This document shows positions 54,801 through 60,543 of a stretch of 64,000 bases of DNA, one piece after another. Source of the DNA: Sediminibacterium soli. GTDB taxonomy: Bacteria; Bacteroidota; Bacteroidia; Chitinophagales; Chitinophagaceae. A program made the translations under genes and the position numbers. How positions within the stretch are numbered: the first letter of the stretch is position 1; each line of letters begins with the position of its first letter. The notes under the pieces are model-generated. The model had not been told where the DNA came from, did no database searches, and saw only the letters and a program-made list of their open reading frames with translations. Location: positions 496,001 to 560,000 of the forward strand of contig NZ_JAACJR010000006.1 in the NCBI RefSeq assembly GCF_009939225.1, given 5' to 3'.

Positions 54801-55616
54801 CTATTGCTTTTTATAAATGACGAGCTGTACGCCATCACCGGCCTGCTGAAAAACAACTTCGAAATTTTTTTGTTTCAATTCGGGCAATAAGAACCTGGGT
54901 ATCCTTTTGTGGTGAACAAACAGGGCCGTATTATCCGGCAGCGATTCCAGCGCGTTCAGAATGGTCATCATGGGCTGCGGCATGGGCAGGTCACGTACGT
55001 CTATCACCTGCATCCGGTTGGCGAATCTTTCGCGGATCGTGTCGAAGGCCCCGCCGGCTTCCGCAGTCTCTTCAATGCTGCCGCCTGCTTCGCCTCTGCT
55101 GATATAGGTATGCACTTCGTTCTCGCTTGCCTGAACCGTTTCGGCCGTATACTGCTTATCCCGCAACAGGCGGATCAGCGGCACGGGCTCGAACAAATTG
55201 ATGAGCAGCAGTGTCTGCCCCGGTTCCAGGGCGGATACACTGTGCATGATCTTCCTGAACGGGTCATGGCCGTTTTCAATATCCGCTCTCACATCCAGCC
55301 GCAGGTCAAATGGCCTGTCCGGAACCGTGATCTTTCCCGGCTTTTCCGCCGGCGGTGAAAACACATCCTCATCGCCGACAACAAATCCCCGTGGACGCAG
55401 TTTCGCAAAGAAATCCTCCACGCTGCATTTCCCGATCCTTGCCGCGTCGGCGATGGTAACACGTGAAGCCAGCATTTTGCGAAGCACCGGATTCCGCAGT
55501 TTTTTAAAATGAGGATTTATCTCGGCGATGGCATCGATAGCGGCCGGATCGGCCTGTATCAGGGCCGCAATTTTTGTGGCGGCATTTACCGTTTTCATAT
55601 CATTGGATTGAATCAT
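54801..55616 (-). CDS. DUF1858-DUF2249-DUF2249 protein
   Basis: 271 aa. The start at 55616 makes an ATGA overlap with the RIC gene stop. Residues about 8-75 match DUF1858 (ATKIAALIQADPAAIDAIAEI, KLRNPVLRKMLASRVTIADA). Two DUF2249 domains follow, each opening with an I/L-D-V-R word (LRLDVRADIENGHDPF; QVIDVRDLPMPQPM) and ending in a beta strand. DUF2249 and DUF1858 proteins cluster with NO reductase and Fe-S repair genes in many bacteria, but their biochemistry is unknown. The fold of DUF2249 resembles TusA, so sulfur handling is conceivable. Confidence 0.8.
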   Translation of the reverse strand: MIQSNDMKTVNAATKIAALIQADPAAIDAIAEINPHFKKLRNPVLRKMLASRVTIADAARIGKCSVEDFFAKLRPRGFVVGDEDVFSPPAEKPGKITVPDRPFDLRLDVRADIENGHDPFRKIMHSVSALEPGQTLLLINLFEPVPLIRLLRDKQYTAETVQASENEVHTYISRGEAGGSIEETAEAGGAFDTIRERFANRMQVIDVRDLPMPQPMMTILNALESLPDNTALFVHHKRIPRFLLPELKQKNFEVVFQQAGDGVQLVIYKKQ

Positions 55617-56527
55617 TTCGCCATAGCCAGCGCTTTGGGGAAAAGGATATTGTTCTCGAGGTGTATATGCTGCAGCAGGTCGCTTTCGAATGCAGCCAGT
55701 TTGTGGTACAGCATCCGCAGGCTGTTACAGGCGTCTTCGGGCACGGTGTAATCTGATGTAAGCGTGCGGATCTCGCGGGTCAGTTCTCCTGCGATATCAT
55801 GATCCCGCTCCATCATATAAATGGGTTCCTTCAAAGAAGCAAACACTGCTTTTCCTTCTGTCTCCAGTAACCGGATGGCGGGGAACAGAACCGCTTCCTC
55901 TTTTTTGAGGTGGGTAAGCAGTTCGGATACCAGTTCGCTGGTCTTCTGCGCTACCTGGTGTAAAAAAGGCAGACCGGCGCCATGATGCGCGGCAACTTTC
56001 TGCGACAGTTCTTCAATCAGCGGTGCGTTCTGGTAAACATAAGCATGGTGTACGTTTACAATATAATCCGCGAGAAAGGCAGGCTTAAAGGAAGTGAAAT
56101 CGGGTTGTGAGCCGGCGGCCGGTTTTTTGTCTTCCTCTTCCAGCTGCTGTCTTACCCTTAGCACATCCAGTCCTTTCTCATCGCATGCCTGCTCCAGCGA
56201 GCGTTTGCCGCCGCAGCAGAAATCGATTCCCAGGCGCTTGAGCAATTCCGCTTTCCGCATATCTTTTGCCGCCATCTCGCCAACGGTTTCAGCGGTCCGG
56301 CTGTTCTTTTTTATTTCCACCTCCCATACCTCGGGCCCGTTCAAAAGATAGGTCCAGGAAAAGCAGTTACCCCTTTCGCCCAGCAACTGGTAATAAAGCG
56401 GCTTGGGATCATGATCGTTGTGTATAACCACCGCGGTGCCTTCGGCGATATCGTCAAATGCAGTAAAGATAACAGGGTGTTTCATTCTCGGTTCCAGTGC
56501 CGTCACATCGATAAATACAGTTTCCAT
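55613..56527 (-). CDS. ric: Iron-sulfur cluster repair di-iron protein (ScdA/RIC) with N-terminal DUF2249
   Basis: 304 aa from ATG 56527, one base after the preceding stop. Three parts: DUF2249 (residues 1-75: FIDVTALEPRMKHPVIFTAF, NDHDPKPLYYQLLGERG, YLLNGPEVWEVEI), then ScdA_N (VGEMAAKDMRKAELLKRLG, GIDFCCGGKRSLEQAC), then a hemerythrin-type helical bundle (HHAYVYQNAPLIEEL, THLKKEEAVLFPAI, MERDHDIAG, HIHLENNILFP). The bundle carries the His/Glu ligands of a di-iron site. RIC repairs Fe-S clusters after NO or oxidative damage. The N-terminal fusion is a variant of the plain ScdA/YtfE plan. Confidence 0.9.
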   Translation of the reverse strand: METVFIDVTALEPRMKHPVIFTAFDDIAEGTAVVIHNDHDPKPLYYQLLGERGNCFSWTYLLNGPEVWEVEIKKNSRTAETVGEMAAKDMRKAELLKRLGIDFCCGGKRSLEQACDEKGLDVLRVRQQLEEEDKKPAAGSQPDFTSFKPAFLADYIVNVHHAYVYQNAPLIEELSQKVAAHHGAGLPFLHQVAQKTSELVSELLTHLKKEEAVLFPAIRLLETEGKAVFASLKEPIYMMERDHDIAGELTREIRTLTSDYTVPEDACNSLRMLYHKLAAFESDLLQHIHLENNILFPKALAMAK

Positions 56528-56528
56528 C

Positions 56529-57809
56529 TTAGTTGATTTTATTGTTGAAAGAAAATATACGGTTGTTGTCAACGCTGCTGCCGGTCTGCAGCCAAAACGG
56601 ACGTGTCATGCACCGGTAAGCGATCAGGGCTGCACCGGCAAACAGGCAGCATGCGGCCGCCAGCAGCAGCCAGTTAATCGCCGAACTGCTGAACAGCAGC
56701 ATAAATCCCAGTCCCTGGGTAAACAACACAAGTTCATTAAGCACAATACCGATGATAAAAGTCCAGACCGCCACCGCTGCTTTTTTATACGATAACAAAC
56801 CCCTTTCGATAAAATAAGCCAGCAGAAAAACCGACACAAACCCCAACAGCACCAGGTGCAGGAATCCGATAATAACCGGTCTGTTTGAAAATACCCGTTC
56901 ACCCAGCGAGGGTATGATCAGCACCGCCTGGAACAGCATCTTCAGCGCAAACGCTGTGAGGGCGATCGAGGCGATCGTTTTTGCCGGACGGTATACACGC
57001 GCGGCCGCGGTTTGCAACAAGGGAAGCGCGTACAGAAAACAAACCAGACAGGCGGCGGTAAGCACACTGCCGGCAATGGCCATGGCGGCGGTAAAAGTGC
57101 CGGGATAATGCCAGAGGTAAGAGAGAAACAGGGAGGGCAGCACCGAGGCATTCAGCAACCGGCCAAACCACCGGATAGCAGTACCCTGCAGATCCAGGTA
57201 ATGCAGGAGCAGCGCAAAGACCGAAAGCGTAAAAAAACCATTGTACTGTAAATGCAGATAGGTATAAATGGCATCCTTGTACAGGTAAAGGTTCTGAGAC
57301 CGGGTTGCCATCAGGTAAGCCAGGGTAAAAGGACCTACCGAAGACAACACCATATACAGCACGGCGCTTGCCGCAAGCATTTTTACCTGCCTGCTGAGCG
57401 CTGCCCGGCGGATCTCCCGGATAAAGACAAAAGCGAACACATAGGATACCAGGATAAATAAGGTGGAGAACAGGATGCTCAGAAAAGCATATCCCTGCCA
57501 GATAAAGCCGGCAAGCATACCATAAGCTGTTACAAGCGTACCGGCGATTGTGTACCGGAAAATCTTTGCCGTACGCAGACCGGCAGGCAATAGATAATGG
57601 GTGAGCAGCGCCAGCAATGCCAGGGCCACCCAACCGCCAAATGCAAAATGGGAATGCGCATGCAGTATATGCTTGAAATCGAGAAAGGGAATGGAGAAAA
57701 GTATTTTACTTCTCAATACCAGGCCGAGAAAAGCCACCAGGGCCAGGTTCACCAGACTGATGCTGATCCAGAAACGTATTTTATTTTCAGCGCCCAACAA
57801 AAAGGACAT
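56529..57809 (-). CDS. Twelve-helix membrane protein with HCO-like histidines, function unknown
   Basis: 426 aa, about twelve helices. Helix 2 reads FKHILHAHSHFAFGGWVALALL, with four His; helix 6 carries TYLHLQYNGFF; helix 10 carries IIGFLHLVLLGF. This distribution is like heme-copper oxidase or NO reductase subunit I, where His in helices II and X bind heme. No Cu-B triad can be assigned with confidence. The protein differs clearly from the other 12-TM protein at 53540. It begins 26 bp after the Rrf2 gene, and its start codon lies inside operator-like motif B. Confidence 0.6.
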   Translation of the reverse strand: MSFLLGAENKIRFWISISLVNLALVAFLGLVLRSKILFSIPFLDFKHILHAHSHFAFGGWVALALLALLTHYLLPAGLRTAKIFRYTIAGTLVTAYGMLAGFIWQGYAFLSILFSTLFILVSYVFAFVFIREIRRAALSRQVKMLAASAVLYMVLSSVGPFTLAYLMATRSQNLYLYKDAIYTYLHLQYNGFFTLSVFALLLHYLDLQGTAIRWFGRLLNASVLPSLFLSYLWHYPGTFTAAMAIAGSVLTAACLVCFLYALPLLQTAAARVYRPAKTIASIALTAFALKMLFQAVLIIPSLGERVFSNRPVIIGFLHLVLLGFVSVFLLAYFIERGLLSYKKAAVAVWTFIIGIVLNELVLFTQGLGFMLLFSSSAINWLLLAAACCLFAGAALIAYRCMTRPFWLQTGSSVDNNRIFSFNNKIN

Positions 57810-57816
57810 TTTTGTC
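57799..57816 (-). promoter_or_regulatory. Operator-like motif B over the start codon of the 12-TM gene
   Basis: On the plus strand it reads AAAAAGGACATTTTTGTC; the half-sites AAAGGACA and TGTCTTTT form an 8-bp inverted repeat with one mismatch. It overlaps the ATG (57807-57809). It matches motif A in 16 of 18 bases. Part of the likeness could come from A-rich translation-start context, so this copy is the weakest of the three. Confidence 0.35.
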
Positions 57817-57835
57817 TTTTTTTATTCTAAAAAAT

Positions 57836-58264
57836 TTACATCAGTACCACCCGGCCTTTTTTCAGCTGTATTGCCAGCGTACCGATATCCTTTCCTTCCA
57901 TCATTTCCGTCAGTTTTCTCCTGATTTCCTTAAACTGTTTATGGATAGGGCAGGGCTTGGTTTCGGAACAGCGTTTTAAACCAAGGCCACAGCCGGTAAA
58001 CAGCCCGTTGCCGTCGATGGCTTCAACGATCTCTTTGATGGATTTTTTTTTCTGGCTGTCGTCCAGGTAAAAACCGCCGTTGATCCCTTTTTGTGAGCTG
58101 ATGATATTACGCCGGCTCAGGGTCTGCAGTATTTTGGCGGTGAAATGACGGGGTGCTTCTATATGCCTGCATATTTCGGCGATGCCCACCTTATGGCCTT
58201 CGTGTGCCTCGGAAGCGATGTACACCGCCGCCCGGATACCGTATTCACAGGATTTCGAAAACAT
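57836..58264 (-). CDS. Rrf2 family regulator, NsrR-like
   Basis: 142 aa. Winged-helix N-terminus: KSCEYGIRAAVYIASEA, a recognition region IEAPRHFTAKILQTLSRRNIISSQKGINGGFYL. Three Cys at 92, 99 and 105 (C-x6-C-x5-C: GCGLGLKRCSETKPCPIH) match the Fe-S ligand trio of NsrR, IscR and RirA. NsrR loses its cluster to NO and releases repressed genes, so the protein is a plausible NO sensor for this island. It is between the hemerythrin gene (6 bp) and the 12-TM gene (26 bp). Confidence 0.88.
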   Translation of the reverse strand: MFSKSCEYGIRAAVYIASEAHEGHKVGIAEICRHIEAPRHFTAKILQTLSRRNIISSQKGINGGFYLDDSQKKKSIKEIVEAIDGNGLFTGCGLGLKRCSETKPCPIHKQFKEIRRKLTEMMEGKDIGTLAIQLKKGRVVLM

Positions 58265-58270
58265 AATCGG

Positions 58271-58753
58271 TTATTTTTTTATCCAGAACGCATCCGCCCA
58301 TTCCCCGTTAAACGGATGATGCGCTTTGTTGATCAGTTCTCCCGCGGTTTGTAAGACAAGCGGTGCAACGGTTTGTTCGATATAGGGAAACAATTGCCGT
58401 TCTTCAAAACGGATATGCGCTTCGAGTGCATCTGCAAACTGCAGCAGGGAATCCGTGCCGCCGCTTTCAGCAGCAATCGCCGCTTCGAGCGAATACAGAA
58501 AATCATGCTGTTTCAGCGCTTCTTTTTTCGTATCATCCTCATCGGGCAGCAAAGAGAACAGCAGGGTTTCTTCCTGTCTGAAATGTTCCCTCAGTTCCCC
58601 GTCGAAGCAATACACCAGGTAACCGGCAATCCGTTCCGGCGCAATACTGTTTTTGATACCGGCCCTGATCTTCCAGCACAACAGCAGCCCATGGTGGTGA
58701 TCGCGCGATAAAGGCGCCAGCTCATTGCTTCGTTTGATCGGATTTGGTTTCAT
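58271..58753 (-). CDS. Hemerythrin HHE domain protein
   Basis: 160 aa. One hemerythrin-type four-helix bundle: LSRDHHHGLLLCWKIR, FDGELREHFRQEETLLFSLLP, KQHDFLYSLEAA and EAHIRFEERQLFPYIE supply the His and Glu ligands for a di-iron site. Such proteins bind O2 or NO or buffer iron. The gene opens the minus-strand operon after crp. A TAnnTTTG promoter box lies just before the start (58761-58768 on the minus strand, TAACTTTG), and the perfect palindrome at 58787-58806 overlaps the expected -33 region. Confidence 0.85.
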   Translation of the reverse strand: MKPNPIKRSNELAPLSRDHHHGLLLCWKIRAGIKNSIAPERIAGYLVYCFDGELREHFRQEETLLFSLLPDEDDTKKEALKQHDFLYSLEAAIAAESGGTDSLLQFADALEAHIRFEERQLFPYIEQTVAPLVLQTAGELINKAHHPFNGEWADAFWIKK

Positions 58754-58786
58754 GGTCAGGCAAAGTTACTTGTTTTATACATAAAA

Positions 58787-58806
58787 GATAAAAATGTCTT
58801 TTTATC
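58787..58806 (-). promoter_or_regulatory. Operator-like motif C: perfect palindrome before the hemerythrin gene
   Basis: GATAAAAA-TGTC-TTTTTATC, perfect 8-bp half-sites with a 4-base spacer. Read on the minus strand it contains AAAAAGACATTTTTATC, the same core as motifs A and B minus one G. It lies 19-38 bp upstream of the TA of a TAACTTTG promoter box, so a bound repressor would block RNA polymerase. Confidence 0.55.
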
Positions 58807-58811
58807 CTGAA

Positions 58812-59585
58812 TCAGTTCCGATTGGCTGTTCCGGGAAAAACAGGGTTGCGGTACACCGGGGTGCCCGCATCCGCTTCGGCCACCAGTCTGCTCATATCGA
58901 GTAGCTTTATTTTTTTACCCGAAAAATCGATGATCTTCTCCTGCCGCAAAACCGCCAGTAACCGGATAACCGTTGCGGTAGCCGTACCCACCAGGTTGGC
59001 GATATCCTCGCGCGACAGGCAGATGCCGAGGGTGGCGTTATCGCTTTCCAGTCCGTAGGTATCTTTCAGCACCAGCAATGCTTCCGCTATTCTTTCCCTG
59101 ACGGATTTCTGTGCCAGGTCGGTGACATGCTGTTCGGCTTTTCCCAGCTCCTGCGATAACAGTTTGATCAGGGCGATACACAGTTTGCTGTTCACCCGAA
59201 GCGTGTTGAAAAAAAGATCCCTGGGAATAAAACAAACGCCCGTATCCTCCAGCGTAACCGCGCTGGCATTGTACGGCGTGTTGCTGCACAAGGCGCGGTA
59301 CCCGAACAGGTCGCCCTCTTTTACCAGCCGTACGATCTGCTCCCTGCCATCGCTGCCGCTGCGCGCAATCTTGATTTTTCCGGTATGTATCCAGTAAATA
59401 CCGAGTGGATTGCCGTTCTCGTGAAAAACGGTTTGTCCTTTCCGGTACAGGGTATGGGTGGTATGTTCCTCTAAAAAAGCCATTTCTTCGGCACTGAGGA
59501 AATAAAACACCGTCCTGCTTTTTGAAAGACAGGATCTACAGCCGGCTGCCAAGGCAAAAGATTCTTTATCCCGCATAACAGACAT
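58812..59585 (-). CDS. Crp/Fnr family transcriptional regulator
   Basis: 257 aa. N-terminal cyclic-nucleotide-type barrel (LYRKGQTVFHENGNPLGIYWI, VKEGDLFGYRALCSN), a dimer helix (NSKLCIALIKLLSQELGKAEQHVTDL) and a C-terminal winged helix (LSREDIANLVGTATATVIRLLAVL). The recognition Arg is kept (Arg 208), but the Arg-Glu pair of Crp is Thr-Ala here, fitting an operator other than TGTGA. Cys 16 and Cys 19 (GCRSC), with more Cys at 100, 118 and 136, leave room for a redox or Fe-S site. The promoter carries TATGA-N6-TCATA, the same box as the nos operon. Confidence 0.9.
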   Translation of the reverse strand: MSVMRDKESFALAAGCRSCLSKSRTVFYFLSAEEMAFLEEHTTHTLYRKGQTVFHENGNPLGIYWIHTGKIKIARSGSDGREQIVRLVKEGDLFGYRALCSNTPYNASAVTLEDTGVCFIPRDLFFNTLRVNSKLCIALIKLLSQELGKAEQHVTDLAQKSVRERIAEALLVLKDTYGLESDNATLGICLSREDIANLVGTATATVIRLLAVLRQEKIIDFSGKKIKLLDMSRLVAEADAGTPVYRNPVFPGTANRN

Positions 59586-59643
59586 GATCGATGCAAATTG
59601 ACGCCATTGTACCGCGACGGAGAATGATACCGGTTGGCGGAGA

Positions 59644-59659
59644 TATGATATTCGTCATA
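59644..59659 (-). promoter_or_regulatory. Crp/Fnr-type operator TATGA-N6-TCATA upstream of the crp gene
   Basis: A perfect inverted repeat; ATATGA and TCATAT extend it to 6-bp half-sites. It is centred 66 bp before the crp/fnr start codon. Half-sites and spacer length are identical to the nos box at 46690-46705. Autoregulation is the simplest reading. The gap is divergent, so it might also touch the XRE gene at 59802. Confidence 0.6.
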
Positions 59660-59801
59660 TACCGGCCCTTCAGCAACCACAGATTTTTCTTTTTATATGC
59701 TGGCATCGGTTTTTATACCGGTATGCCGATGCGCTGCACCGTCTGCCGATTTAACGACGCGGCTGTTGGCCGGCGGATTAACTTTGCGCATCGCGTTAAC
59801 C

Positions 59802-60383
59802 ATGAAAGAAGACATCATCATCCAAATCAGTAACCGCATCAAGAACCTGCGCAAGGAAAAAAACGTTACCCTGCAGGAACTGTCCGAATCGGCAGGCGTA
59901 TCCAAAGCCATGCTGAGCCAGGTGGAAAACAGCCGCGCCATTCCTTCGCTGCCGGTGCTGTTAAACCTGATCCGGTCGCTCAATATCGATTTCAACGATT
60001 TTTTTAAAGACATCAACCTGCTGCCGGCAGACAACAAAGTCATCCACCGCAAAAAATCAGCTAACACCTCGTTTGAAAAAGAGAATGCGCAGGGCTTTTA
60101 TTACCAGCGTCTTTTTTCAACCGTGGTGGAAGACAGTCATGTGGATTTTGTGCTGCTGCGCTTAACACCCGATGCCCGGCGGCCGATGGTGAGCACCGAT
60201 GCCTGGGAGTTCAAATACCTGATCAGCGGCAGCGTTACTTATTATATAGGAGAGGAGACTTACGAGATGGAAGAGGGCGATTCACTCTTCTTTGATGCAT
60301 CCGAACAGCATAACCCCGTTAATACAGGCACGGAAGACGCGCTGCTGCTGGTGGTGTATTTCTTCAAAAAACGTGCTGTATAA
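59802..60383 (+). CDS. XRE-cupin transcriptional regulator
   Basis: 193 aa from ATG 59802; upstream frame extension (to 59697) is not protein-like. Helix-turn-helix of the XRE type at residues 8-62 (ISNRIKNLRKEKNVTLQEL, SGVSKAMLSQVENSRAIPSL-like), then a C-terminal cupin sensor (EFKYLISGSVTYYIGEE, YEMEEGDSLFFDASEQHNPVN). This layout is that of PuuR-like regulators, where a small ligand binds the cupin. The SusC gene starts 160 bp downstream on the same strand, so local control of the SusCD pair is likely but unproven. Confidence 0.85.
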   Translation: MKEDIIIQISNRIKNLRKEKNVTLQELSESAGVSKAMLSQVENSRAIPSLPVLLNLIRSLNIDFNDFFKDINLLPADNKVIHRKKSANTSFEKENAQGFYYQRLFSTVVEDSHVDFVLLRLTPDARRPMVSTDAWEFKYLISGSVTYYIGEETYEMEEGDSLFFDASEQHNPVNTGTEDALLLVVYFFKKRAV

Positions 60384-60509
60384 CCCCGTTAACGTTTTGT
60401 TGACAAAAGTTTATTATTTGTAAATAATTCCCAACTATTTCCACGTAAAGTTTAACCACACTTTACTTTTTGTTAATCTAAAGTAACCATTTCGGTAATA
60501 TTGGACGGA

Positions 60510-60517
60510 TAGTTTTG
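60510..60517 (+). promoter_or_regulatory. Candidate TAnnTTTG promoter box of susC
   Basis: TAGTTTTG matches the Bacteroidota -7 consensus TAnnTTTG exactly and lies 26 bp before the susC start codon. No clear TTG is found at the usual -33 distance, so an activator may be required or the match may be chance. Confidence 0.35.
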
Positions 60518-60543
60518 GCCCGCAAACAACTTAACCACTGTTT

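Noticed and set aside
46187..59660. Genomic island integrated at tRNA-Ser
   Set aside because: The tRNA lies next to the N2O/NO cluster, but no integrase, no duplicate of the tRNA 3' end and no clear composition change was noticed.
59703..59732. Operator for the XRE gene: GCATCGG and CCGATGC around ATACCGGTAT
   Set aside because: A 7-bp inverted repeat around a palindrome is suggestive, but it is a single copy without support and lies 70 bp before the gene.
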